Origin: Chitinophagaceae bacterium
GTDB lineage: Bacteria; Bacteroidota; Bacteroidia; Chitinophagales; Chitinophagaceae
Reading direction: 5' to 3'
NCBI GenBank assembly: GCA_021299955.1
Contig: JAJTFQ010000018.1
Coordinates: forward strand, 1 to 52,312
Length of the DNA stretch: 52,312 nucleotides
The notes below the pieces were generated by a model. The model ran no database searches and was not told the origin of the DNA. It saw only the letters and a program-made list of their open reading frames with translations. Shown in pieces: positions 35,994 to 45,396 of the stretch. The position numbers and the translations under genes were made by a program. Position 1 is the stretch's first letter; each line of letters opens with the position of its first letter.

Positions 35994-36743
35994 TCAGATC
36001 AGATAGAAGCAAAGGAAAACGAAAACCCAAACAAGGTCTACAAAGTGCCAGTATAAACCTGCCTTTTCGATCATCAGGTAATGACCGCGTTTTTCGAAGA
36101 CACCATTCATGGTCATGATCAGCATGATGATGTTGATCACCACACCTGAAAGCACGTGAAAACCATGGAAGCCGGTAATCCCGAAGAAGTATCCTCCAAA
36201 GGCAACCGGACCGGTCGTGCCTACATGATGGCCATCATGCATTACGCCCGGCAACTCCGGACCCCAGGGGTTCCTCGTCACGGTGGTACCGATATGCTCG
36301 ATCGCGCCATTTACCATTACAGCATGATCGCCCGTGATCAGGTGGGTCCATTCCCATGCCTGGCATGCAAGGAAAGCGATCCCGCCAACGATCGTCCAGA
36401 TCATCCATTTGATCACCCCTTTTTTGTCATTGTGATGACCTGCGTGTACCGCGAGCACCATGGTGACCGAGCTAACGATCAGGATGAAAGTCATCAGACT
36501 CACGAAGGCCAGCGGAAGATTCGCATGGCCCGCGAAGGGAAATGCATTGAACACCTTGTTGGGATCCGGCCAGAAATTCTGGCTGAATCGAATGGTTCCA
36601 TATGAGATCAGAAATGCGCCGAAGGTGAAGGCGTCACTCATGAGGAAATACCACATCATCAGCTTGCCATACTCCACGTTGAAGGGGCTTCTACCGCCAC
36701 TCCACCATTTGGTTTCCATCTCTGCTGCAGGGGCTTGTGCCAT
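35994..36743 (-). CDS. Cytochrome c oxidase subunit III (first copy)
   Basis: The 249-residue protein has about six or seven transmembrane helices and subunit III motifs: Gly-Tyr-Phe-Phe-Gly-Ile-Thr-Gly-Phe-His-Gly-Phe-His-Val near residue 190, a C-terminal Tyr-Trp-His-Phe-Val-Asp-Leu-Val-Trp-Val-Phe-Val, and Trp-Glu-Trp-Thr-His near 130. It binds subunit I and supports proton uptake. A second, shorter subunit III-like gene precedes it, a common layout in Bacteroidota. Confidence 0.88.
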   Translation of the reverse strand: MAQAPAAEMETKWWSGGRSPFNVEYGKLMMWYFLMSDAFTFGAFLISYGTIRFSQNFWPDPNKVFNAFPFAGHANLPLAFVSLMTFILIVSSVTMVLAVHAGHHNDKKGVIKWMIWTIVGGIAFLACQAWEWTHLITGDHAVMVNGAIEHIGTTVTRNPWGPELPGVMHDGHHVGTTGPVAFGGYFFGITGFHGFHVLSGVVINIIMLIMTMNGVFEKRGHYLMIEKAGLYWHFVDLVWVFVFLCFYLI

Positions 36744-36783
36744 GTCGATCGTCAGGTTTATAGGTTTGTTTTATCGGTTCTTA

Positions 36784-37359
36784 TCAACGCATCCAATTGA
36801 AGAAAAGGATGAGATATATCCAGAGTACATCAACGAAATGCCAGTAGGTAGCGATGATCTCCGCAGGTACAGTGTTATACTCCCTCCTGGATTGATTCGA
36901 GGCCTTGAAAGTAACCCATGCCAAGGCAATGATGCCTCCAAGTACGTGAAGACCATGAAGACCGGCAATCGCCAGGATGAAGGAGTACGAGGCGTTTGAA
37001 CCCGCTCCGGTCAGCCTGATATCCATGTCACGATACATGTTGAAACCCAGCACCTGCATCACCAGAAAAGCCATACCAAGCGCGAGGGTGACGTACAAGA
37101 GTTTTTTATAGGTTTCCAGATTCCGCTTTTTAAAGTGTTGCACAGCGAAATGTATGGATACACTCGACAACAGGATCGTGGCGGTTGAAATCCAGAAGAG
37201 CAAGGGAATTTCCACCATGACCCAGCCGGCCTGACTTCTCTTCACGATGTACGCACTGGTGAGACCGGCGAACATCATAATAATGCTCCCGATAGCCACC
37301 CATAGAGTGAACTTGTGTGGATGAATTTTGTCTCTTTGTACGTTCATTACTGTTGCCAT
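36784..37359 (-). CDS. Cytochrome c oxidase subunit III-like protein (second copy)
   Basis: The 191-residue protein has about five membrane helices and carries the C-terminal subunit III motifs Gly-Leu-His-Gly-Leu-His-Val-Leu-Gly-Gly and Tyr-Trp-His-Phe-Val-Asp-Val-Leu-Trp-Ile. It is shorter than the following copy. The two probably act as paired small subunits or alternative forms. It starts 19 bp after the farnesyltransferase gene. Confidence 0.85.
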   Translation of the reverse strand: MATVMNVQRDKIHPHKFTLWVAIGSIIMMFAGLTSAYIVKRSQAGWVMVEIPLLFWISTATILLSSVSIHFAVQHFKKRNLETYKKLLYVTLALGMAFLVMQVLGFNMYRDMDIRLTGAGSNASYSFILAIAGLHGLHVLGGIIALAWVTFKASNQSRREYNTVPAEIIATYWHFVDVLWIYLILFFNWMR

Positions 37360-37378
37360 TGTAATGGCATTATTTTGA

Positions 37379-38275
37379 TCAGTTACTTACCTTATCTGCG
37401 AGCAACGCCAGCAGGACGACTGGCAGATATATATAGGAACTAAACATTACACCTCTCGCCGACCCCACATCCATTTTTCTGAACAATGCCAGGCAACGCC
37501 AAAGCATATACAGATTTGCGATCAGGACGATGACCAAACTCGTCAGGCCGCTCATCCCAAAGAAATAGGGCAGCACGCCAATGGGTATCAGGATGACCGA
37601 GTACAGAACGGCCTGTATAGCCGCATACTTGGTAGGTCCTTCCGCCGAAGGCAACAATTTGAATCCGGCCTTCCCGTAATCCGCATATACAACCCATGCG
37701 ATCGCCCAGAAGTGCGGGAACTGCCATACAAACTGTAAAGCAAACAGGATCCAGCCACCAGCAGAAAATTCCTCAGATCCAGCTACCCAGCCAATCAGAC
37801 AGGGAAGTGCACCTGGGATCGCACCTACAAGTACCGCGATCGAATGAACCTTCTTCAGCGGGGTGTACACAAACCCATACATGAAGAGACTGAAGGCCGA
37901 CAATACGGCAGATGTCGCATTAAAATACGAAGCCATCAGTACAATTCCCGATACACCGGTGATCAGGGCGAATGTCCATGCCATATCCACACTCATGCGA
38001 CCGGATGCCACCGGCCTTGAGGATGTTCGTTTCATCAGGGCATCGGTGTCCTTTTCCGTCGCCTGATTGATCGCATTGGCAGAACCCGTCACGAGCATGC
38101 CCGCGGTGAAAAGTAAAAGAACTGATGTAAGATCGAATGAAATATCCGGTACCATAAGGTAACAGACGACGGAAGAGAATACAACGGTGAAACTCAATGT
38201 GAATTTCATCAGCTGACCAATGTCGCGTATGCGGCTCATCAGTCTTCGTCCTATTCCTTCTACTTCTTCACCCAT
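37379..38275 (-). CDS. ctaB: Protoheme IX farnesyltransferase
   Basis: UbiA-family membrane prenyltransferase of 298 residues and about nine helices. The first Asp-rich motif, Asn-Ala-Ile-Asn-Gln-Ala-Thr-Glu-Lys-Asp-Thr-Asp, lies at about residues 65-76 and is followed by Met-Lys-Arg-Thr-Ser-Ser-Arg-Pro. It adds farnesyl to heme b to make heme O, the precursor of heme A. It sits among the oxidase structural genes, with a hairpin between it and subunit I. Confidence 0.93.
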   Translation of the reverse strand: MGEEVEGIGRRLMSRIRDIGQLMKFTLSFTVVFSSVVCYLMVPDISFDLTSVLLLFTAGMLVTGSANAINQATEKDTDALMKRTSSRPVASGRMSVDMAWTFALITGVSGIVLMASYFNATSAVLSAFSLFMYGFVYTPLKKVHSIAVLVGAIPGALPCLIGWVAGSEEFSAGGWILFALQFVWQFPHFWAIAWVVYADYGKAGFKLLPSAEGPTKYAAIQAVLYSVILIPIGVLPYFFGMSGLTSLVIVLIANLYMLWRCLALFRKMDVGSARGVMFSSYIYLPVVLLALLADKVSN

Positions 38276-38302
38276 CTTCTGATTATCATGAAACCATAGA
38301 CA

Positions 38303-38337
38303 GGTCCGGATCAGGAAAGTAATCCAGGATCCGGACC
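38303..38337 (-). other. Intercistronic hairpin between ctaD and ctaB
   Basis: GGTCCGGATC (38303-38312) and GATCCGGACC (38328-38337) form a perfect 10-bp stem with a 15-nt loop in the 71-bp gap after ctaD. There is no T tract after it on the minus strand, so it is more likely an mRNA processing or stabilising element than a full terminator. Confidence 0.55.
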
Positions 38338-38346
38338 GCCCTATGA

Positions 38347-40167
38347 TCAGTGTTTTGACTCGCTGTCAGAAATCGGCTCGGTTTGAGCAATGAAATCCCT
38401 GCCATCCTTACCATAATCATATGCCCAGCGATGTACTTCAGGGATTTCACCCGGCCAGTTACCATGACCCGGACGAATCGGAGCAGTCCACTCAAGGGTA
38501 TTTGCGCCCCATGGGTTCTGGCTCGTCACCTTTCTTCCTTTCCAAATGGAATAGAAGAAATTGAAAATGAAGAGCAGTTGGACAACGAATACGATCATGG
38601 CCACGGTACTAATGAAGCGGTTCATCTCACCGAAATTCTTGAACGACTCCCAGTTGCTGAAGTCCGTGTAACGGCGGGGCATACCGGCCAAACCCTGGTA
38701 GTGCATCGGCCAGAAGATCAGGTAAGCTCCAACCAGTGATACCCAAAAATGGATATAAGCCAGGGTATTGTTCATGTAGCGGCCATACATTTTCGGATAC
38801 CAATGATAGACACCGGCGAACATACCGAACATGGAGGCTACACCCATTACAATGTGGAAGTGTGCCACTACGAAGTAAGTATCGTGGAGGTGTATGTCAA
38901 GCGTAGAGTTACCCAGGAAGATACCAGTCAGACCACCGGAAATGAAAAGGCTTACAAAACCGATAGCGAAAAGCATGGCCGGCGTAAACCGCAGGTTTCC
39001 TCTCCACAGGGTGGTCAGCCAATTGAACACCTTGATCGCTGATGGTACTGCGATAAGCAGGGTAAGCAGTACGAAGAAGGCTCCCAGGAATGGGTTCAGA
39101 CCGGTGACGAACATGTGGTGAGCCCATACCAGGAATGCCAGGATGGCGATCGCGAACAGTGAACCTACCATTGCCAAATAACCAAAGATGGGTTTCCTCG
39201 AGTTGACGCTCAGGATCTCAGAAACCATACCAAGTGCCGGCAACAGGATGATGTAAACCTCGGGGTGACCAAGGAACCAGAACAAGTGCTGGAAAAGGAT
39301 GGCACTACCGCCCTCATTCGGGAGGATCTCACCTTTCACAACGATCTCGGAGAGGTAGAAACTTGTACCGAGATTGCGGTCGAACAGGAGCAAGATCGCA
39401 CCTGAGAGAAGTACCGGGAAAGAAAGGACCCCAAGTACGGCGGTGAAGAAAAGTGCCCAAATCGTTAAAGGCAGACGGGTCATGGTCATTCCCTTTGTCC
39501 TCATGTTCAGGATCGTGGAAATGTAGTTCAGACCACCAAGCAGGGAGGATACGATGAACATCGCCATGGACACCAGCCAGTAGTCCATTCCGAGTTTGGA
39601 ACCCTCGGAAGCCTGGCCAAGCGCACTCAGCGGAGGATAGATCGTCCAGCCACCGGATGCGGGGCCTGTTTGTATGAACATAGAAGCGAACATGATGATA
39701 CTGGCCAGGAAGAAGAACCAGTAGCTCAGCATGTTCAACATAGGAGAGGCCATGTCACGCGCACCGATCTGCAGCGGGATCAGAAAGTTCGCGAAAGTAC
39801 CGCTCAGGCCGGCGGTCAATACAAAGAAAACCAGGATGGTACCATGCATGGTCACCAATGCATAGTAGAACTCATTGGAGATCCTGCCCCCGGCAGCCCA
39901 TTTACCAAACAGGTCTTCGAGGATAGGGAATGACATCTCCGGATAGCCAAGTTGAAGGCGGAACAATACAGAGAACAATCCACCGATCACAGCCCAGATC
40001 ATCCCTGTGATCAGGAATTGCTTGGCGATCATCTTGTGATCCTGACTGAAAACATATTTGGATATGAAGGACTCCTCGTGATGATGTTCATGATGGCCTT
40101 CATGATGCCCGTGTGCTGAAGTGGAAACTTCTGACTCGTGTCCGGTGCTAACTGTAGTGATGCTCAT
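38347..40167 (-). CDS. ctaD: Cytochrome c oxidase subunit I
   Basis: The 606-residue protein has 12 or more transmembrane helices. The heme-copper core is visible: Trp-Phe-Leu-Gly-His-Pro-Glu-Val-Tyr (about residue 300; CuB His and cross-linked Tyr), Trp-Ala-His-His-Met-Phe (about 350; CuB His pair), and Asp-Thr-Tyr-Phe-Val-Val-Ala-His-Phe-His (about 435; heme a3 and a ligands). A His-rich N-terminal tail precedes the first helix. It reduces O2 to water while pumping protons. Order with ctaC upstream and ctaB downstream is typical. Confidence 0.96.
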   Translation of the reverse strand: MSITTVSTGHESEVSTSAHGHHEGHHEHHHEESFISKYVFSQDHKMIAKQFLITGMIWAVIGGLFSVLFRLQLGYPEMSFPILEDLFGKWAAGGRISNEFYYALVTMHGTILVFFVLTAGLSGTFANFLIPLQIGARDMASPMLNMLSYWFFFLASIIMFASMFIQTGPASGGWTIYPPLSALGQASEGSKLGMDYWLVSMAMFIVSSLLGGLNYISTILNMRTKGMTMTRLPLTIWALFFTAVLGVLSFPVLLSGAILLLFDRNLGTSFYLSEIVVKGEILPNEGGSAILFQHLFWFLGHPEVYIILLPALGMVSEILSVNSRKPIFGYLAMVGSLFAIAILAFLVWAHHMFVTGLNPFLGAFFVLLTLLIAVPSAIKVFNWLTTLWRGNLRFTPAMLFAIGFVSLFISGGLTGIFLGNSTLDIHLHDTYFVVAHFHIVMGVASMFGMFAGVYHWYPKMYGRYMNNTLAYIHFWVSLVGAYLIFWPMHYQGLAGMPRRYTDFSNWESFKNFGEMNRFISTVAMIVFVVQLLFIFNFFYSIWKGRKVTSQNPWGANTLEWTAPIRPGHGNWPGEIPEVHRWAYDYGKDGRDFIAQTEPISDSESKH

Positions 40168-40209
40168 CTTCGTTCAGTTTAGGTTTGAATCCTTAAATAC
40201 TGACCTTTT

Positions 40210-41274
40210 TCAATTTTTTGCCAATGGTTTTGAGGCCTCTACATTCAGTTTTGTCTGAAGTGTGTCGGCTGAGGCTGGCGCTGCTTCCTTTTTGGCGGCG
40301 GAAACAGTCATATACTGAGGCTTCTGCTGGGCAAGCCATTTATCGTATTCTTCCTGAGTTTCAACAATGATCAGACCCTTCATAGAGTAATGTCCACTGC
40401 CACACATCTGGTCACAAGAAATTTCGTAGACAAAGTTTTTATTGCCGGTGAGCTGCTTCATTTGCTCCGTCGTATACTTAGGAGTGAACCACATCGTAGT
40501 AGGTATGCCGGGGACAGCATCCATCTTGAGACGAAAGTGCACCAATCCCACGTCATGGATGACATCCTGTGCATTGATGACAAGCTGAACAGGTTTTCCT
40601 ACCACCAGGTGCATTTCAGTGGATTCCAGATCGTCATGGCTTGCTTCATCCTCCCAATCGACACCCAGGGCATTGCCATTGGATGCGTCGGTCAGCCGAT
40701 AATTCTTGCGACCGAGTACTCCATCCTTGCCGGGGTAACGCATCATCCAGTTGAATTGCTTGCCCGTGATCTCTACGATCTGCGCGTCCTTAGGGGCGTC
40801 ACTCGTGATATTGAACCAGTAAAACAGTCCCATACCTACCAGCACGGTAAGGAAAATGGCCGGTACAACGGTCCAGATCAGCTCCAGCTTATTACTATGC
40901 GCGAAATAAAAGGCCTTGCGCTTTTCGGTGTACTGATACTTGAACGCAAACCAGAAGAGCGCGATCTGGGTAATGAAGAACACCAGGCCTGTCACGGCCA
41001 GGGTCAGCCAAAGCATGGTATCGATCTTTTCTCCATGGTCGGAAGCGGCAGGTTGTGCCAGCAAAGTCCGGTCATAGAAAACCTCGTTGCACCACCAGGC
41101 ACCAGCCAGTCCCAGCACCAGGAAGGCAATGAACAGGAAGGCATTGATCCGGTTGTTCTGCTTGAAAGTCTTATCCTCTCCCTTCAGCACGGAGACATAT
41201 TCGCTGGCTTTGGAGATCTGGAAGACCAGAATAAAGGCCAGCACCAGAATCGCCACAATGAAAAATGTCGTCAT
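40210..41274 (-). CDS. ctaC: Cytochrome c oxidase subunit II
   Basis: The 354-residue protein has four hydrophobic segments in the N-terminal half and a periplasmic cupredoxin domain. CuA ligands are visible in Val-Ile-His-Asp-Val (about residue 235) and Cys-Asp-Gln-Met-Cys-Gly-Ser-Gly-His-Tyr-Ser-Met (about 290-301). The protein ends soon after the copper site without a heme-binding CxxCH, so no cytochrome c domain is fused. Electrons must come from a separate cytochrome, probably a domain of the act complex. Confidence 0.94.
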   Translation of the reverse strand: MTTFFIVAILVLAFILVFQISKASEYVSVLKGEDKTFKQNNRINAFLFIAFLVLGLAGAWWCNEVFYDRTLLAQPAASDHGEKIDTMLWLTLAVTGLVFFITQIALFWFAFKYQYTEKRKAFYFAHSNKLELIWTVVPAIFLTVLVGMGLFYWFNITSDAPKDAQIVEITGKQFNWMMRYPGKDGVLGRKNYRLTDASNGNALGVDWEDEASHDDLESTEMHLVVGKPVQLVINAQDVIHDVGLVHFRLKMDAVPGIPTTMWFTPKYTTEQMKQLTGNKNFVYEISCDQMCGSGHYSMKGLIIVETQEEYDKWLAQQKPQYMTVSAAKKEAAPASADTLQTKLNVEASKPLAKN

Positions 41275-41321
41275 GATTGTATGTATGATAAGGTTTCTGT
41301 TTGTCTAGCTTTTGGACTTCT

Positions 41322-42542
41322 TCAGGTATGGTGAATAATGGATTCCTTAAGCAGCGGGTGATGTTTGGAAAGAAGGGGGGCCTTTTCCAGTGACCTGCCA
41401 ACAAAGAACATGATCAATCCGGCAAAGAAGGCAAGGATGCCGAATTCAAACCATCCCAGACTGTAGTGTTCTCCGAGCGTTCCAGGCATCACCATCTGGT
41501 AGAAGTCCAGCCAGTGACCAATGATGATCAGAACGGCGAGCACAGCCATGGTGGTATAGTTTCGCTTCGCACCACGACGGATCAATAACAAGAACGGGAG
41601 TACGAAGTTCATGATCAGGTTCAGGAAGAAGATGACGCGATAAGGGCCCTGCATCCTCGACTTGAAATAGATGGTCTCTTCGGGGATATTGGCGTACCAG
41701 ATCAGCATGAACTGAGAATACCAGAGATAGGTCCAGAACACGGAAAAAGCAAACATGAACTTACCCAGGTCATGAAGGTGTTCCTCACTCACATATTCGA
41801 GATAGTCCTGATTTTTGAGGTATACCACATAGATGGCGATCAGTGACATCCCTGATACGAAAGTGCTCGCGAAAGTGTACCAGCTATACATGGTCGAGAA
41901 CCAGTGGGCATCGATGCTCATCAGCCAGAACCAGGGAATGGTCGAGGCAACGGTCAAGCCGAAGAATACGGTGAATACAGACGCCCATACGCTGTTGGTC
42001 CACATATAGGACTTGGCCTCTTCTGCGCTGAAGGGTTCATCGGCGCGCTTACTCAGCTGGCGCATCTTATGACCAACCCAGGACCATACGGCCAGGGTCA
42101 GGATGGTCCATAGCAGAAAGAAAGTGGGATTCAGGAAACCGCTCTTACCCTTCAGCACGGGATCGTGTTCAACGTGTTCCTTGTCGAGCCAGTGATAAAT
42201 GTGATGCTGGTGACCGAAAATGATGCCGAGAAATACCAGCAGGGCGATCACGGAAAAAACAGGAACGAGGGTAGAGATGGCTTCAGGCACCCGGCGGAAC
42301 GCCATCTGCCAGCCACCCATGGCCAAAGTGGTAACACACACGAAGAACATACTTGCATTCACCACCAGCAGAAAGAAAGTGCTGTTCTGGAGGAGCACAG
42401 CCCAGAATCTGGTTTGCGCATGTTCATCCTTACTCATCCCAAGGAAAATGAAACCCAGCACGAGCACGAGTGCACCGATGCCCAGGAGAGCATTCGTCCA
42501 CTTTTTGTAACCTGCCGGCATTTCAAATTGTTGCTTGATCAT
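41322..42542 (-). CDS. actF: Alternative complex III subunit ActF, integral membrane
   Basis: The 406-residue membrane protein has about ten helices and is related to the NrfD-like quinone-interacting subunit ActC but shorter. Conserved features include Ser-Ile-Asp-Ala-His-Trp-Phe-Ser-Thr-Met-Tyr-Ser-Trp-Tyr and Phe-Trp-Thr-Tyr-Leu-Trp-Tyr-Ser-Gln-Phe-Met. It forms part of the membrane module of alternative complex III. It lies between ActE and oxidase subunit II, which links the two complexes genetically. Confidence 0.9.
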   Translation of the reverse strand: MIKQQFEMPAGYKKWTNALLGIGALVLVLGFIFLGMSKDEHAQTRFWAVLLQNSTFFLLVVNASMFFVCVTTLAMGGWQMAFRRVPEAISTLVPVFSVIALLVFLGIIFGHQHHIYHWLDKEHVEHDPVLKGKSGFLNPTFFLLWTILTLAVWSWVGHKMRQLSKRADEPFSAEEAKSYMWTNSVWASVFTVFFGLTVASTIPWFWLMSIDAHWFSTMYSWYTFASTFVSGMSLIAIYVVYLKNQDYLEYVSEEHLHDLGKFMFAFSVFWTYLWYSQFMLIWYANIPEETIYFKSRMQGPYRVIFFLNLIMNFVLPFLLLIRRGAKRNYTTMAVLAVLIIIGHWLDFYQMVMPGTLGEHYSLGWFEFGILAFFAGLIMFFVGRSLEKAPLLSKHHPLLKESIIHHT

Positions 42543-42586
42543 CGGGTTCTAGTTGAAAAGTTCTTATTACGTTATGCCTTCCTGCA

Positions 42587-43231
42587 CTAGGGTTTCACTG
42601 CACTGCTGTCTGCCTTGGGGGCGGAGGCTACAGCAGGCTGCAGCTTATTCTGCTTCGCTTTGATGTAGTGGATCACCATCCAGCGCTGCCTGGCATCCAG
42701 CTGAGAGGCATAACCGCCCATCAGGTTCTTTCCGTAAGTGATGGAGTAGAACATCTGTCCTTCGGGCATTTGCTCATACTTTGAGTCACCCACCAGCGTG
42801 GCAGGCTTCGAAGGATAGGGACCATCACCATCCTTCCACAGCGGGCCATTGCCATCGAGCTTCGGTCCATGGCAGATGCCGCAGTTGATCAGGTAGAGAC
42901 GCTCTGCTTCTTTCATCTGAGTTTCATCCAGCGCTGACAATGGATTGCGGGTGGCGCGGGAAGCATAATAATTGGTTGTATCACCGGTCTTGTCCATTGC
43001 CAGATGATAAACGAATGTCTCACCACGCTTCACCGTACCGGTGACCGGCTGACGGTTTGTCTGGCCATCCACGAATACAGGATTGGTGGAATAGGTCTCA
43101 TACGCGCGGCTGTAAGCCATGTCCGGCATATACGCTTTCCCGGGTTTGCGCTTTACGTCGCTGCAGCCCACGGATACGACGATCACGGCGAGCAGCAGGG
43201 TTGATATGATGGATATATTTTTCATCGTCAT
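42587..43231 (-). CDS. actE: Alternative complex III subunit ActE, monoheme cytochrome c lipoprotein
   Basis: The 214-residue protein has a lipoprotein signal (Val-Gly-Cys near residue 23) and one heme c site, Cys-Gly-Ile-Cys-His (about residues 117-121), with the following Gly-Pro typical of cytochrome c folds. The C-terminus is an Ala/Lys-rich tail. It is membrane-anchored in the periplasm and passes electrons from ActA/ActB toward the oxidase. It is separated from ActD by only 14 bp. Confidence 0.9.
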   Translation of the reverse strand: MTMKNISIISTLLLAVIVVSVGCSDVKRKPGKAYMPDMAYSRAYETYSTNPVFVDGQTNRQPVTGTVKRGETFVYHLAMDKTGDTTNYYASRATRNPLSALDETQMKEAERLYLINCGICHGPKLDGNGPLWKDGDGPYPSKPATLVGDSKYEQMPEGQMFYSITYGKNLMGGYASQLDARQRWMVIHYIKAKQNKLQPAVASAPKADSSAVKP

Positions 43232-43245
43232 TGGTTCTGTTCTGA

Positions 43246-43830
43246 TTAGGCGATGGTGGGTTCATTGTAGAGCTTCTGTTCCCGATCGTAACGTCCGATC
43301 CACCAACCATCTTCCGCCACTTGCGTGTTGATCTCCTTGGCACCCACGCTTTCGAGGTATGCACTGAGCGCCGATTCGTCCGTCTTGTCGGTACACTCAA
43401 TGACCATGACGAACAGGTCATCCGTGGCGCGGGCATGGAAGTGATGCTTCTTGATGAAAGGAGCCAGCTGGCAGATGTAACAGAAAGTCAGTACCATGCC
43501 CACGGCTGCCATGAGTACGGTCAGCTCGAAGGTGATGGGAATCCACGCCGGCAGTGCGAAATGAGGCTTACCACCGATGTTCATCGGCCAATCCTTGGTG
43601 AATACCCAGCTCATGAAGGTCACCGCAGTAGTGGTACCGGTCAGACCATAAATAAAGCCGGCCGTGTGAAGACTCGTGTCACGCAGTCCCATGGCCTTGT
43701 CCAGACCATGAACAGGAAAGGGAGTGTATATGTCGTGGATCTTATATCCGGCATGACGCACTTTGTCAACGGCCGGGAAAAGTACCTTTTCTTCATCAAA
43801 GCAGCCGACCACAAATTTCTTGAGTGCCAT
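43246..43830 (-). CDS. actD: Alternative complex III subunit ActD (DUF3341)
   Basis: The 194-residue protein has a cytoplasmic N-terminal domain beginning Lys-Lys-Phe-Val-Val-Gly-Cys-Phe-Asp and two membrane helices (about residues 55-80 and 95-120), the standard DUF3341/ActD layout. It is a structural subunit of the quinol-oxidising complex. It lies between actC and actE. Confidence 0.9.
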   Translation of the reverse strand: MALKKFVVGCFDEEKVLFPAVDKVRHAGYKIHDIYTPFPVHGLDKAMGLRDTSLHTAGFIYGLTGTTTAVTFMSWVFTKDWPMNIGGKPHFALPAWIPITFELTVLMAAVGMVLTFCYICQLAPFIKKHHFHARATDDLFVMVIECTDKTDESALSAYLESVGAKEINTQVAEDGWWIGRYDREQKLYNEPTIA

Positions 43831-43854
43831 TCCTACTATTTTTCGTTTTAATGC

Positions 43855-45336
43855 TTAGTTGTGTGCCACCTTGACGTCCGCAGCGTGATGATGGTCATCG
43901 TGATGATGAGCGTCCGCATATAATTGCTCGTCCGTCATCCGCTCGATTCCCGTCATCTCACCTTTGTAACTTTCACCGGAGGTCTTGAGTACATGCTTGA
44001 TCTCAGCGATCGCTATGACCGGGAAGTATTTAGCGAAAAGGAAGAAACAAGTGAAGAACAATCCGAAAGTACCCAGGTAGAATCCGATCTCCCAGATGCT
44101 CGGGCGATAGTAGAGCGACCACGAAGAAGGCAGATAGTCACGGTAGATCGAGGTTACAATGATCACAAATCGCTCGAACCACATACCGATATTCACCACG
44201 ATGCTCATAACGAACGTAAAGGTGATGTTTCGGCGAAGCTTTTTGAACCAGAAGAGCTGAGGAGAAATTACGTTACAAGTCATCATCAGCCAATAGCTCC
44301 ATCCGTAAGGACCGGCGATCCTGTATTTAAAGAAGTGGTCTTGTTCGTAGGGCACCATGCTATACCAGGCCATGAAGAGTTCGGTAAGGTAAGCGCAACC
44401 TACGATCGATCCGGTCAATACGATCACTTTGTTCATCACTTCGATGTGACTGAGTGTGATATATTGCTCAAGGCCCATGACCTTACGCATGACCAGCATC
44501 AGGGTCTGCACCATGGCGAAACCGGAGAAGATGGCGCCGGCCACGAAATAAGGCGGGAAGATCGTAGTATGCCAGCCAGGGATGATCGACGTAGCAAAGT
44601 CAAAGGATACGATCGTGTGCACAGAGAGTACCAGAGGTGTGGAAAGACCCGCAAGCACCAGCGAAAGGCTCTCATGACGCTGCCAGTGCTTGGTACTGCC
44701 CGTCCAGCCGAAAGCTGCCACGCCGTACATCATTTTCCTGAACTTCGTCTTGGCGCGGTCACGGATGGTCGCCATATCGGGTAACAGACCCGCATACCAG
44801 AACAACAGAGAAACGGTAAAGTAGGTAGAGATCGCGAATACGTCCCACATCAACGGCGAGTTGAAGTTCGGCCAGAGGGGACCGCGTGTGTTCGGATAAG
44901 GCAGGGTAAAGAATGCCATCCAGACGCGGCCCATGTGGAAGATCGGGAACTGACCGGCACATATTACAGCGAAGATGGTCATGGCCTCCGCTGCACGGTT
45001 CACACCCGTCCTCCAGCGCTGACGGAACAGCAGCAGGATCGCGGAAATGAGGGTACCGGCGTGACCGATACCGACCCACCATACGAAGTTGGTGATATCC
45101 CAGCCCCATCCGATGGTCCTGCCCAGGTTCCACTGGCCGATACCGTAAGTTACTTCACGATAGACCGAGAAGACACCGAACATCAGCAGCGCCACGGAGA
45201 TATAGAACCCGATGTACCAGAGTCTGGTGGGCTTCGCCTCGATTGTGTGGCAGATATCCTCCGTCACATCATGGTAGGTCTTGTGCCCATCCACCAATGG
45301 TTCCCTGACCTGGGATTCGTACTTGATCAAGCTCAT
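43855..45336 (-). CDS. actC: Alternative complex III subunit ActC (NrfD-like)
   Basis: The 493-residue polytopic membrane protein (about ten helices) belongs to the NrfD/PsrC family. The segments Trp-Gly-Trp-Asp-Ile-Thr-Asn-Phe-Val-Trp-Trp-Val-Gly-Ile-Gly-His-Ala-Gly and Ser-Val-His-Thr-Ile-Val-Ser-Phe-Asp-Phe-Ala are characteristic of ActC and line the quinol site and proton path. A His-rich cytoplasmic tail ends the protein. It oxidises menaquinol and passes electrons to ActB. Confidence 0.93.
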   Translation of the reverse strand: MSLIKYESQVREPLVDGHKTYHDVTEDICHTIEAKPTRLWYIGFYISVALLMFGVFSVYREVTYGIGQWNLGRTIGWGWDITNFVWWVGIGHAGTLISAILLLFRQRWRTGVNRAAEAMTIFAVICAGQFPIFHMGRVWMAFFTLPYPNTRGPLWPNFNSPLMWDVFAISTYFTVSLLFWYAGLLPDMATIRDRAKTKFRKMMYGVAAFGWTGSTKHWQRHESLSLVLAGLSTPLVLSVHTIVSFDFATSIIPGWHTTIFPPYFVAGAIFSGFAMVQTLMLVMRKVMGLEQYITLSHIEVMNKVIVLTGSIVGCAYLTELFMAWYSMVPYEQDHFFKYRIAGPYGWSYWLMMTCNVISPQLFWFKKLRRNITFTFVMSIVVNIGMWFERFVIIVTSIYRDYLPSSWSLYYRPSIWEIGFYLGTFGLFFTCFFLFAKYFPVIAIAEIKHVLKTSGESYKGEMTGIERMTDEQLYADAHHHDDHHHAADVKVAHN

Positions 45337-45396
45337 TTGTCAGTTATTTACAGGACGTTCTTCGCTAATTGTTTCGTCTTTCCCTTCACCTGTTTG

